Below, one piece after another: positions 53,532 to 62,343 of a stretch of 64,000 nt of DNA (position 1 is the first letter of the stretch; the number at the start of each line of letters is the position of its first letter). Under the pieces are notes generated by a model. It saw nothing but the letters and a program-made list of their open reading frames with translations. It made no database searches and had not been told where the DNA came from. The position numbers and the translations under genes were made by a program. Origin of the DNA: Flavobacteriaceae bacterium (lineage in GTDB: Bacteria; Bacteroidota; Bacteroidia; Flavobacteriales; Flavobacteriaceae); the NCBI GenBank assembly GCA_003443635.1, contig CP031964.1, positions 1,706,321 to 1,770,320 on the forward strand, given 5' to 3'.

Positions 53532-54857
53532 TTGTTAGATCAGTTCAAAAATCATATTAATCAAAACTTATCGTTTTTAACTGATAGCAAACTTCTTATC
53601 GCTATTTCTGGAGGAATGGATAGTGTTATGCTAACCCATTTATGCTATCAGTTAAAGTTAAACATTGTTTTAGCTCATTGTAATTTTAACCTTAGAGGAG
53701 ATGAAAGCGATAAGGATGAGAGTTTTGTAATAGAATTTGCTGAGGACATAGGAATAGAAGTTTTTGTACAGAATTTTGATACTATAACTTATGCAAAAGA
53801 AAATAAGTTGTCGATACAAATGGCAGCACGCGAATTACGATACGATTGGTTTAATGATTTGGTAGAACAATTAGAATTTGACTATATACTAACTGCACAC
53901 CATGCTGATGATAATCTAGAAACATTTCTAATTAATTTGTCTAGAGGTACTGGTTTGGAAGGTTTAACTGGAATCCCTGTAGTTAATGAAAATATTGTAA
54001 GGCCATTATTACCGTTTTCAAGAAAAGATATTAATAAGTATTTAGAGTTTAATAAATTGACTTATAGAGAAGATAGTAGTAATTCTTCAACTAAATATTT
54101 GAGAAATAAACTACGTCATGAAGTACTTCCAGTTTTAAAAGAAATTAACCCTCAACTTCTAGAAAGTTTTAATAAGACACAAAACCATTTAAAGGATTCA
54201 CTAGAAATTATAAACGATAGAATAGATACAATTTCAAATAAAGTGATCGATGTTATTTCAGAAAAAGAGATTCATTTTAATATTGAAAAAATAAAAAAAT
54301 TAGACCATTCTAAAGCTTATTTATATGAATTGCTAAAGGGTTTTAATTTTACTGAATGGAATGATATATACCATCTACTGCAAGCTCAATCTGGGAAACA
54401 AGTGTATTCAAGTACACATCGTTTACTTAAAGATCGAGAGGTATTAATTTTGACGAAGAAAGATATTAATGAAAAACAAATCATCTATATTAAAGAAAAA
54501 GAAAAAGAAATAGTGACACCTTTAGGTATTTTATTTATTGATAATGTAGATGCTGTTTTAGAAAAAAACTCTAATAATATAGTTTATTTAGACGCCGATA
54601 AGTTTAAATACCCATTAATATTAAGGCAATGGAAAGATGGAGATTATTTTTATCCAGCAGGAATGCAAGGAAAAAAGAAGTTAAGTAAATATTTTAAAGA
54701 CGAAAAACTATCACTTGTTGAAAAAGAGAATACATGGTTGTTATGTTCTGAAGAAGATATTATTTGGATTATAGGGAGGCGATTAGATAATCGTTTTAAA
54801 GCTACAAAAACTACAACTAACTGTAAAAAAATAACATTTAAAAATGCCTATAATTAA
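53532..54857 (+). CDS. tilS: tRNA(Ile)-lysidine synthetase
   Basis: This 441-residue ATP-dependent enzyme adds lysine to C34 of tRNA-Ile(CAU), an essential modification. The PP-loop SGGMDS (26-31), HCNFNLRGDES and HHADDNLETF are TilS hallmarks. The C-terminal TilS domain (RQWKDGDYF, KLSKYFKDEKLS) is complete. A TTG start at 53532 is the only choice, with an in-frame stop at 53520. Its end overlaps the next gene by 14 bases. Confidence 0.93.
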   Translation: MLDQFKNHINQNLSFLTDSKLLIAISGGMDSVMLTHLCYQLKLNIVLAHCNFNLRGDESDKDESFVIEFAEDIGIEVFVQNFDTITYAKENKLSIQMAARELRYDWFNDLVEQLEFDYILTAHHADDNLETFLINLSRGTGLEGLTGIPVVNENIVRPLLPFSRKDINKYLEFNKLTYREDSSNSSTKYLRNKLRHEVLPVLKEINPQLLESFNKTQNHLKDSLEIINDRIDTISNKVIDVISEKEIHFNIEKIKKLDHSKAYLYELLKGFNFTEWNDIYHLLQAQSGKQVYSSTHRLLKDREVLILTKKDINEKQIIYIKEKEKEIVTPLGILFIDNVDAVLEKNSNNIVYLDADKFKYPLILRQWKDGDYFYPAGMQGKKKLSKYFKDEKLSLVEKENTWLLCSEEDIIWIIGRRLDNRFKATKTTTNCKKITFKNAYN

Positions 54858-55806
54858 ATCGGTTTATAATCCTCCGCTACCGTTTAAAAATGGACATTTT
54901 TCTACTATTTATTCTGCTTTATTACGAAATGTAAAAGATGTATTACAAGAGCGAGAACGGTTAAAACTTCCTGATGGCGACTTTTTAGATTTAGATTGGA
55001 GTTATACATCTACTAAAACAAAAAAACTCATTGTTGTTTTACATGGTTTAGAGGGTAATGCACAACGACAATACATGTTAGGAACTGCTAAAATTTTTAA
55101 CCAAAATAATATAGATGCTGTTTGTGTAAACTTTAGAGGGTGTAGTGGAGAAGAGAATTTAAAATATAAATCATATCATTCTGGAGAAACTGAAGACTTA
55201 AAAGTAATACTTAATTATATAATAGATACAAAAGTATATAATGAGATTTATTTAAAGGGGTTTAGCCTAGGCGGTAATGTAATATTAAAATATTTAGGAG
55301 AAACTAACAATATTCCAAATCAAATAAAATCAGCAATATCAATCTCTGCACCTTGCCATTTACATGGATCGATGCTGGAACTACATAGGTTTAAAAATGT
55401 GTTATATAAAAATCGTTTTAAAAAGCATTTGAAACAGCATTTAAAATTAAAACAAAAGCAGTTTCCAGAAAAAGTAACTATAGAAGATATTAATCGTATT
55501 AAGACTCTTAAAGATTTTGATGATATTTACACTTCAAAAGCAAACGGATTTAAAAATGCCCTAGATTACTATGAAAAATCAAGTAGCCTTCAGTTTTTAA
55601 AATATATTAGTATACCTACATTAATTATTAATGCTCAAAATGACTCATTTTTATCTCCAGAATGTTTTCCTATTGCTGAAGTTAAAGCAAATTCGAATTT
55701 ATATTTAGAAATACCAAAATATGGTGGACACGTTGGGTTTTATCAAAAAGGAGAGTTTTATTATAACGAAACTAGAGCTTTAGAGTTTGTGAATATTGAA
55801 ATTTAG
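54844..55806 (+). CDS. YheT-like alpha/beta-hydrolase
   Basis: This 320-residue esterase-like hydrolase has an oxyanion HGLEG loop, nucleophile elbow GFSLGGNV, a late Asp-containing block NAQNDSFLSPE and His in GGHVGF. These match the YheT family of alpha/beta-hydrolases, whose substrate is unknown. It overlaps tilS, so the pair is translationally coupled. Confidence 0.88.
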   Translation: MPIIKSVYNPPLPFKNGHFSTIYSALLRNVKDVLQERERLKLPDGDFLDLDWSYTSTKTKKLIVVLHGLEGNAQRQYMLGTAKIFNQNNIDAVCVNFRGCSGEENLKYKSYHSGETEDLKVILNYIIDTKVYNEIYLKGFSLGGNVILKYLGETNNIPNQIKSAISISAPCHLHGSMLELHRFKNVLYKNRFKKHLKQHLKLKQKQFPEKVTIEDINRIKTLKDFDDIYTSKANGFKNALDYYEKSSSLQFLKYISIPTLIINAQNDSFLSPECFPIAEVKANSNLYLEIPKYGGHVGFYQKGEFYYNETRALEFVNIEI

Positions 55807-55905
55807 TTTAATAAAACTCTTGTTTTTACTATATCTATTAATAACAACATTTTTATGAGATTGATTGAAATAATATATTTTTAGCATATAAAAAACCATT
55901 TATTT

Positions 55906-57783
55906 ATGATAAAGCATAACCATCTTTATATATTATTCTTTTTATTTATTTATGCTTGTAACTCTAATAGAATTAATACATCTAATGATTTAGAAGCAAA
56001 GATTCAAAGAATAATAACATTACAAAAAGAAGCTAAAGATAGTATTAGTGACTCTACATTAATCGATTTAAAAGAAGTAGATGATATCATTAATAATAAC
56101 AAAAATATTCCAGATACTTTAAAAACTGAAAACATTTTTAGGAAAGGATATTACTTTAAGCAAGTTAAGAATTTGGATTCGGCTTCTTATTATTTTCATA
56201 AAACTATAGATGTTATAAATACACCTATAACTAGAGATAGGGAGCTGACATATTTTTGGAACACATGGCAATTAGATTTTGAAAAAGAAAATTATACAAA
56301 TACTATTAGTGTTGCCAATAAATATATAAAATTAGTAGGGACAAGAAAAGATTATGATGGACTAAAACGAGCGTATAATATCCTTGAAAGAACTTATTTA
56401 GAGTTGAGGCAATATGATATTGCATTATTAAACAATGAGTTAGCACAGAAAACATCAAGTTTAGCTTTTGATATTGAAAGTGCTTGTATTACAGCAATAT
56501 CTAGAGCGAATATTTATTATTATTACCTAAATAAAAGAGAAACAGCTTACCAAATATTAGATAGTATATCAAACTTAAGCGAGTATAATGATGAAGTAAA
56601 AAGGCAGCTATATAGGCAATATGGTATATTAAACTATGAAGATAGTAATTATGAAAAAGCTATTGCTAATTATAAAAAATCTTTAACGTTTTTAAAGAAG
56701 AATAAAAATATTGTAAACGATTTTGATACAGAAATGTTGCAAAGCTATACTAATATAGGAGAGGCATATATTGAATTAAAAGATTTAAAAATTGCAGATA
56801 AATATATAGATTCGGCAGATGTTCATGTTAATATAAATACCGACTTTAATGACCTTTCATTTTTAAATCAAAAAAAAATGATTTCTAATTATTTAGGACG
56901 AAAAGGAGTTGATAATGTATTAAATAGCTATAATAAATTATTGAATACTCAGAATGAATTTCATAAAAAACTTATTGGAGAACGATTACATGCACTTAAT
57001 TCGGCTAATGAAAATGAAAAATTATTATCTAAAAAAAATCAAGCAATAGAGATAGAAAATATTAAACTTGAATCTAGGCAATTGTTTTTTATAATTTCAT
57101 TTATCTTATTTTCTATTATCGGTTATTTATTCTTTAGACAAAGAAAATTTAGATTTGAAAAAGCAGAACTTAAAATGCAACAGCGTTTATTAAGATCGCA
57201 AATGAATCCTCATTTTACGTTTAATGCATTGTCAACTATCCAAAATGAAATAAAAAACAACAAAGAGTTAGCTTCAACATATTTATTAAAGTTCTCTAGA
57301 TTATTAAGACTTATTTTTGAAAATTCGACACAAAATTATGTACAATTAGAAGATGAGTTAGAATTGCTCAAAAAGTATATGGATTTACAGTTAATGAGTT
57401 TTCCTTCAAGATTTACTTATAATATCACTTTAAATGATATAGATGAAGAAGATTTGTTGTTTATTCCACCTATGATAATGCAACCCTTTATAGAAAATAG
57501 TATCGAACATGGGTTTTTAGGAATTCATTATGAAGGGAAAATAGATATTTCTCTATCTCTTAATAATAAATTTATAAGCTGTAGCATTGATGATAATGGA
57601 ATAGGTATAAATAAATCTAAATCTAAAAATAAAGAATCGATGTCTACAAAACTTATTTCAGATTTTATTTTTAAAACGACTCAATCAAGAATATCAGTTA
57701 TAAACAAAAAAGAAATATCGGTAAATGAAACAGGTGTTAAAGTGGAATTTTTTATCCCTTATAAATTAACAGAGAATGGTTAG
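55906..57783 (+). CDS. TPR-sensing LytS-type histidine kinase
   Basis: This 625-residue protein has a lipoprotein-like N-terminus (FLFIYACNS) and tetratricopeptide repeats through about 80-330. A coiled coil follows (350-385), then one membrane helix at about 392-410 and a His_kinase domain with QMNPHFTFN (His436) and an ATP-binding end NSIEHGF. Such kinases sense signals through periplasmic TPRs. It overlaps the regulator gene by 8 bases. The gene lies 1.8 kb upstream of the peptide cluster. Confidence 0.9.
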   Translation: MIKHNHLYILFFLFIYACNSNRINTSNDLEAKIQRIITLQKEAKDSISDSTLIDLKEVDDIINNNKNIPDTLKTENIFRKGYYFKQVKNLDSASYYFHKTIDVINTPITRDRELTYFWNTWQLDFEKENYTNTISVANKYIKLVGTRKDYDGLKRAYNILERTYLELRQYDIALLNNELAQKTSSLAFDIESACITAISRANIYYYYLNKRETAYQILDSISNLSEYNDEVKRQLYRQYGILNYEDSNYEKAIANYKKSLTFLKKNKNIVNDFDTEMLQSYTNIGEAYIELKDLKIADKYIDSADVHVNINTDFNDLSFLNQKKMISNYLGRKGVDNVLNSYNKLLNTQNEFHKKLIGERLHALNSANENEKLLSKKNQAIEIENIKLESRQLFFIISFILFSIIGYLFFRQRKFRFEKAELKMQQRLLRSQMNPHFTFNALSTIQNEIKNNKELASTYLLKFSRLLRLIFENSTQNYVQLEDELELLKKYMDLQLMSFPSRFTYNITLNDIDEEDLLFIPPMIMQPFIENSIEHGFLGIHYEGKIDISLSLNNKFISCSIDDNGIGINKSKSKNKESMSTKLISDFIFKTTQSRISVINKKEISVNETGVKVEFFIPYKLTENG

Positions 57784-58516
57784 AGCTTTAATTATAGATG
57801 ACGAATCTCAAATGCGAGATGACATTAGAAACAAAATAACAACTTATTTTAATAATGAAATTGAAATAATAGGAGAAGCTGATAGTGTGGTATCAGGCTT
57901 AGCTTCAATTAAAAAACTTGCCCCTGACTTATTATTTTTAGATGTGCATTTATCTGACGGGACTGCATTTGATATTTTAACACAGTTAACAAAAAAAGCA
58001 TTTGATATAATATTTATAACTGGTTTTGATAATAATGCCATAAAAGCTATAAAAGTCGGCGCTTTAGATTATATTTTAAAACCTATTGATATAGAGGAGT
58101 TTAAAGAAGCTACAGTAAAAGCTATCAAAAATAAAATTACAGAAAACCCGATTGAAAAATTAATAGAAGTTTCTAATGAATATTTTAAGGGTATTGAAAA
58201 GCGTCGTATCATTTTAAAGACTGCTGATACTGTTTATGCTGTTTATGAAGATGATATACTTTATTGTAAATCTGAAGGGAACTACACAACTTTTCATACA
58301 ATTCGATCAGAAAAAATAATAGTGTCAAAATCAATGAAAAAAAACCTTGAAATCCTTTCTGAAGATGTTTTTGTACGCTGTCATCAATCATATTTAATTA
58401 ATAAAAAATATGCTTTAAAATATAATAAAAATGGAATACTTGTATTAAGTCAAGGTATAAAAATACCTGTTTCTAGTAGAAGAAAAGATTATACTCTTAA
58501 AAAAGTTTTTGACTAA
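57776..58516 (+). CDS. LytTR-family response regulator
   Basis: This 246-residue protein has a receiver with Asp8-Asp9 and phosphoacceptor Asp56 (LLFLDVHLSDG), and ILKPIDIEEF. The LytTR domain (about 150-246) contains YCKSEGNYTTFHTI and the recognition segment RCHQSYLINKKYAL. It pairs with the overlapping kinase. LytTR regulators often govern peptide or bacteriocin genes, but the direct repeats they need are not obvious upstream of the peptide genes here. Confidence 0.92.
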   Translation: MVRALIIDDESQMRDDIRNKITTYFNNEIEIIGEADSVVSGLASIKKLAPDLLFLDVHLSDGTAFDILTQLTKKAFDIIFITGFDNNAIKAIKVGALDYILKPIDIEEFKEATVKAIKNKITENPIEKLIEVSNEYFKGIEKRRIILKTADTVYAVYEDDILYCKSEGNYTTFHTIRSEKIIVSKSMKKNLEILSEDVFVRCHQSYLINKKYALKYNKNGILVLSQGIKIPVSSRRKDYTLKKVFD

Positions 58517-58634
58517 CGTATTTGAAGTTAATTATAACGCTTTTGAAATAAAGTCTATCGTATATATAAATGACTAATTATATTTTGTAATTAAGTTTTA
58601 TATTGTTTTTTAAATGATGAAAAATCGAAAATTT

Positions 58635-59378
58635 ATGAAAAAACACACCTGTAAAATTTTAACATTACTTTATCTATGTTTCTCCTGTCAAACGGATGAT
58701 AATATAGTAATTGAAGAAAACATTTTTAGTAACGAATTAAATCAGAATGCGATAATTAGTTTGTCAGAAATATCAAATGAACCCCATCTTTTAAATAGAA
58801 AAACAGAACAATTAGAGAATCAAATGCAGTGGACTGCATTTTTAGTAGGAGAAACTTTGGTTTCTAATAGATTAGCTGAAAATGAGTTTGTTAATGTTTT
58901 AAGTATTCAAAACTCTAATACTATAAATTTGAGAGATTTACTTTTATCAATCAATAATAATTCTGCTTTTAAAAAGGCTTTTAGGAAACAATTCGATATA
59001 TATTTAATCCCTCAAAATGAATGCGGTAGACCTAGAGGAGGCCCAGTGCTTACTGGAGGCCCAGGAGGAGGTTCTAATGAGTTAAAATTTTTGAACTTTA
59101 TTAACTATTTAACAGTAATTAATTGTATAGAGCTTTATTTACCACATGGATATAATGCTTCTATAGCAGAAAATTATTCATCTGCTCATCCTTTAAATGC
59201 AATTCACTCAAATACGGCTTATATTCATCCTAGAGATTGCATAAATGATGATGTTCAAATATCACCGTTTAATTTGTTAAATGATAGTAATGTTATAATA
59301 GCTAGGCCATTAAGATCTAGTAATTGTAATTATGAAGAATATTCTGAAATTGATTTCACAGATTTTTTAAGTAATTAA
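58635..59378 (+). CDS. lipoprotein of unknown function
   Basis: The signal peptide MKKHTCKILTLLYLCFSC points to a lipoprotein with Cys at about 18. The mature part (about 230 residues) is mostly helical and Asn-rich, with a Gly-rich patch (RGGPVLTGGPGGG). No family is recognised. Starts at 58614 and 58617 would add seven or six residues; the ATG at 58635 gives the better signal peptide. It stands between a two-component system and the peptide cluster and ends in a strong terminator. Confidence 0.6.
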   Translation: MKKHTCKILTLLYLCFSCQTDDNIVIEENIFSNELNQNAIISLSEISNEPHLLNRKTEQLENQMQWTAFLVGETLVSNRLAENEFVNVLSIQNSNTINLRDLLLSINNNSAFKKAFRKQFDIYLIPQNECGRPRGGPVLTGGPGGGSNELKFLNFINYLTVINCIELYLPHGYNASIAENYSSAHPLNAIHSNTAYIHPRDCINDDVQISPFNLLNDSNVIIARPLRSSNCNYEEYSEIDFTDFLSN

Positions 59379-59404
59379 GTAAATAGAAATAGTATTAAAA
59401 TTTT

Positions 59405-59440
59405 AAAACTCCTTATAGAATTAATTCTATAAGGAGTTTT
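59405..59440 (+). terminator. terminator of the lipoprotein gene
   Basis: A 15-bp perfect stem around a short loop is followed by a T-run. It separates the lipoprotein gene from the peptide-export cluster. Confidence 0.85.
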
Positions 59441-59567
59441 TTATTATTTAAAAACTGCTTGATAATCATTTAATATAAAAACGAATATGAAATAACTTAC
59501 TTCGTTTATGAATCCTCTATTGTATGATTTTTTAATTAATATAATATTTAAACTAATTATTGAAAAC

Positions 59568-59594
59568 ATGAATTTAAAGAGTAGATTACTGTGA
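59568..59594 (+). other. eight-codon upstream ORF overlapping the VKOR start
   Basis: ATG AAT TTA AAG AGT AGA TTA CTG TGA: the stop TGA shares bases with the GTG start of the next gene (59591-59593). A ribosome ending here could reinitiate at GTG, so it may set translation of the VKOR gene. This is suggestive only. Confidence 0.35.
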
Positions 59595-61207
59595 ACAATT
59601 CCTTAGCAACTCAGGTAGAACTATTATTATTTAACAATGCCATCTCTTGTGATAAAGAAGAGTTATCCTTTCAAATAGAAAGCCATCCTTCCTATCCAAG
59701 TCTACATTCCATAACAGGAGTCCTAGATCATTTTAATATCGATAACATCGCTCTGGATGTCCCCATCAATCAAGAAACACTATCGCAACTCCCTAATTGT
59801 TTCTTAGCTCAGATCAAAGATGAAAGCGGAATGAGTTTTGTTATTGTGAACAACAATAATGAAGTTTATAATCTCATCTCTGGTGATAAGAAAAAACAAA
59901 ATGTGTCCTCTAGTGAGTTTCTAGAGAAATTTACCGGCATCATCGTCGCTGTCGAAAAAACAGAAGGTATTGAACTTAAAAAAAATGACACCTCTAAAGT
60001 AAATACTATTCTTATCTCTTTATCTCTAATGCTCTTAGCTGGTCTTTTTATTAAAGTGAGCTCCAGCTTAAGTACTGCTGTCTACTTTTTATTATCTGCC
60101 ATAGGTGTCTATATAAGTAGAGCTATTATAAAACAAGAACTGGGTGAACAATCTCTCTTAGGGGATGCCTTCTGTTCTCAATCTACTAATACAGGTAACA
60201 GTTGTAATTCTGTATTATCTTCTAAAGGAGCTCAATTTGGAAGGTATAAGCTAAGTGATTTTAGTATGATTTACTTTATTGGTCTATTGCTATCTACATT
60301 ACTATTAACACTTATTGCAAGTAGTTTAACTATCGTATTTATTTTTAGTTTAATTGCCATTCCTGTGACATTGTATTCTATTTACTATCAATATGCAGTA
60401 GTCAAACAATGGTGTTTCTTATGTTTAAGTGTTACCGCCGTACTTTGGATTCAGGCTGCTCTTATTCTTTCTCTTAATTATAATTCTATTGTACTTTCTA
60501 ATATTACTCTAAATGCTCTACTGGTGAGCTCCTTTAGTTTCTTATCTGTGTTTACCATCTGGAATATACTCTCTCCTAATATTAAACTCATCAAAGAACT
60601 TAAAGAGTCTAAGATCAAGTATTTTAAGTTTAAAAGAGATTACAGCTTGTTTGAGGCTTTATTAAATAAATCTACAGTTGTAGATACTACTATTACAGGT
60701 GCGTCTGAAGTTGTTTTCGGAAATCCTGAGGCACCTTTAAACATTACACTTATCACAAGTCCGTTTTGTGGGCATTGTAAACCTGTACATACCTTAATAG
60801 AACAGGTATTAAAAAAACATTCTGAAGAGGTTCAGATACACATTCGTTTTAGTACTCACCAGGATAATACGCCTTTAATTAATATTACCAGCAGGTTGTT
60901 GGAGTTGTATCATACTGAAAGCAAAGCAAAATGTTTAGAGGCCATGCATGACATCTATGGAGGCTTAACGTCTGAACAGTGGTTTAATAAGTGGGGAGAA
61001 ACTAATAACAGAGCACCTTATTTAAATACGCTTAAACTAGCTAGTGAATGGTGTAAGGACAAAAACATCAACTTCACTCCTGAGATCTTAATAAACGGAC
61101 GTTCTTTCCCTAAAGAATACGAACGTTCTGAACTGATCTATTTTATTGAAGATCTCTATGAAAATGCTAACCTGAAACAAACTAACACTTTACATAAAAC
61201 TGTATAA
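59591..61207 (+). CDS. VKOR-thioredoxin fusion with C39-like N-domain
   Basis: This 538-residue membrane protein makes disulfide bonds. The N-terminal 110 residues resemble a C39 peptidase-like domain (SHPSYPSLHSITGVLDHF). Next come five or so membrane helices of a vitamin K epoxide reductase, with Cys195 and Cys205, and Cys275-x-x-Cys278 (KQWCFLC) near the quinone site. A C-terminal DsbA/thioredoxin domain has SPFCGHC (Cys393, Cys396). It starts with GTG; a TAG lies 9 bases upstream in frame. It would oxidise the cysteine-rich precursors encoded next. Confidence 0.85.
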   Translation: MNNSLATQVELLLFNNAISCDKEELSFQIESHPSYPSLHSITGVLDHFNIDNIALDVPINQETLSQLPNCFLAQIKDESGMSFVIVNNNNEVYNLISGDKKKQNVSSSEFLEKFTGIIVAVEKTEGIELKKNDTSKVNTILISLSLMLLAGLFIKVSSSLSTAVYFLLSAIGVYISRAIIKQELGEQSLLGDAFCSQSTNTGNSCNSVLSSKGAQFGRYKLSDFSMIYFIGLLLSTLLLTLIASSLTIVFIFSLIAIPVTLYSIYYQYAVVKQWCFLCLSVTAVLWIQAALILSLNYNSIVLSNITLNALLVSSFSFLSVFTIWNILSPNIKLIKELKESKIKYFKFKRDYSLFEALLNKSTVVDTTITGASEVVFGNPEAPLNITLITSPFCGHCKPVHTLIEQVLKKHSEEVQIHIRFSTHQDNTPLINITSRLLELYHTESKAKCLEAMHDIYGGLTSEQWFNKWGETNNRAPYLNTLKLASEWCKDKNINFTPEILINGRSFPKEYERSELIYFIEDLYENANLKQTNTLHKTV

Positions 61208-61210
61208 ATA

Positions 61211-61236
61211 AGTAAAGCCCAATTAAGGGCTTTACT
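61211..61236 (+). other. hairpin after the VKOR gene
   Basis: The 10-bp stem AGTAAAGCCC/GGGCTTTACT surrounds a six-base loop, 4 bases after the stop codon, without a T-run. It may protect the mRNA end or be a weak terminator. Confidence 0.45.
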
Positions 61237-61243
61237 GAACAAG

Positions 61244-61345
61244 ATATTCTCTCGCGAAGAATAGACACAATTTGTGAGTGTCTTTAAATGTTCACAGCAA
61301 ATATAATTTATTAATCATTTTATTATGAAAAATTTGAAAAAATTA
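61244..61345 (+). repeat. 102-bp leader repeat, copy 1
   Basis: This stretch is identical over its whole length to 61989-62090 and runs into the first seven codons of the precursor gene. It holds a GACAC/GTGTC stem and the AT-rich segment before the ATG. Exact identity of both leader and start of the gene points to recent duplication. Confidence 0.85.
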
Positions 61346-61546
61346 AAAGGTGTTAAACCACTTACTAGAAAAGAACAGCAAACTATCAACGGTGGTGAAT
61401 TAAATGCCGGTGGTGGGCTAACTGCCAGAGAAATAGCAAGGAAAAACGCTTGCGAAAGCGGAGGGGGTTATTTTTCTTGCCTTATTTACTCGTCAGGCCA
61501 ACGATTTTGTTCTTGTAGCTGCCCAAGTAGCTGTAATCAACTATAG
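61325..61546 (+). CDS. double-glycine-leader peptide precursor 1
   Basis: This 73-residue precursor has a leader of 24 residues ending TINGG (Gly23-Gly24), typical of substrates for C39-peptidase exporters. The 49-residue core has six cysteines (Cys43, 52, 62, 64, 66, 70), enough for three disulfides. I infer a disulfide-rich bacteriocin or signalling peptide processed by the transporter at 62344 and oxidised by the upstream VKOR fusion. The core is not recognised as a known bacteriocin. Confidence 0.75.
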   Translation: MKNLKKLKGVKPLTRKEQQTINGGELNAGGGLTAREIARKNACESGGGYFSCLIYSSGQRFCSCSCPSSCNQL

Positions 61547-61562
61547 AACTTAACTATATCTT

Positions 61563-61595
61563 AGTAGTCGATTCATAATTATTGAATCGACTACT
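61563..61595 (+). terminator. hairpin after precursor 1
   Basis: A 13-bp perfect stem AGTAGTCGATTCA/TGAATCGACTACT has no good T-run. It probably ends the first precursor transcript or stabilises its mRNA. Confidence 0.55.
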
Positions 61596-61670
61596 TCTAT
61601 CAAAGAAAACTTGACATTAATACAATTTTTAAATATTGTAGTGATTTAAACTTTTTAGAAAACTAAAAAA

Positions 61671-61739
61671 GTGAAAGCGCTTACTAGAAAGGAACAAGAA
61701 TTTATTAGTAGAGATTGTGAAGACTCAAATCATAGATAG
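61671..61739 (+). pseudogene. relic of a third GG-leader precursor
   Basis: The frame from GTG reads VKALTRKEQEFISR and stops after 22 residues. It matches the leader VKPLTRKEQQTINGG of precursor 1, but the double-glycine site is gone (SR) and no cysteine-rich core follows. The upstream bases also resemble the other gene starts in decayed form. It is not expected to yield a processed peptide. Confidence 0.6.
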
Positions 61740-61988
61740 TTGCGCTGAAAGTTACTGTAGATTATATAGGGATTAGTTGTTTGTGAGTGTACAAAAGATT
61801 GAAATACATAAATGCTACTGACCATTCTGTTTTGTAAGGAACTATAAATAAACTAAAAGAATGATAAGTTCTTTTTTACAAGCAAATCGAAACTAATAAT
61901 TATAACTATTAATGATTGTAAGACTTTAATTAAATAAAGATACTGTCATAAGATCTAGTTGAAAATCAATTTAAACTAGGGATTAATA
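61740..61988. other. gene-free spacer between relic and precursor 2
   Basis: AT-rich DNA with no credible frame or hairpin. It is possibly the remains of the third precursor's core and leader, but I see no clear similarity. Confidence 0.4.
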
Positions 61989-62090
61989 ATATTCTCTCGC
62001 GAAGAATAGACACAATTTGTGAGTGTCTTTAAATGTTCACAGCAAATATAATTTATTAATCATTTTATTATGAAAAATTTGAAAAAATTA
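61989..62090 (+). repeat. 102-bp leader repeat, copy 2
   Basis: Identical to copy 1, offset by 745 bases. It likely gives both precursors the same promoter and translation rate. Confidence 0.85.
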
Positions 62091-62288
62091 GGTAAAACCC
62101 TAAACAGACAAGAACAAAAAACTATTAATGGAGGAGAGCTTACTATTACACCAACTGGATGTGGTAATAGAACGTGCGGTGTAGGCTGTGCATCTAATCA
62201 AGAATGTGTCGAAATTTTCTGTGGCCCTGGCCCCAATGATGTTATATCTTCTGAATTTCAATGCATCAGTATTGTAAATCATAAATAG
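62070..62288 (+). CDS. double-glycine-leader peptide precursor 2
   Basis: This 72-residue precursor has a leader ending TINGG (Gly21-Gly22), near identical to precursor 1 but two residues shorter. The core has six cysteines (Cys31, 36, 40, 46, 51, 65) in another spacing, with Gly/Pro-rich parts. The two precursors may act as a pair (two-peptide bacteriocin) or as alternative products. A terminator hairpin follows. Confidence 0.75.
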   Translation: MKNLKKLGKTLNRQEQKTINGGELTITPTGCGNRTCGVGCASNQECVEIFCGPGPNDVISSEFQCISIVNHK

Positions 62289-62298
62289 TTAACGTTTT

Positions 62299-62331
62299 AA
62301 ACTAGTTCAATTTTTTTTGAACTAGTTTTTT
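62299..62331 (+). terminator. terminator of precursor 2
   Basis: An 11-bp stem AACTAGTTCAA/TTGAACTAGTT (62300-62310 with 62317-62327) and a T-run mark a rho-independent terminator, 11 bases after the precursor stop. The transporter gene begins 13 bases after the hairpin, so readthrough would be needed or a separate promoter exists. Confidence 0.75.
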
Positions 62332-62343
62332 AAATTATATTTT

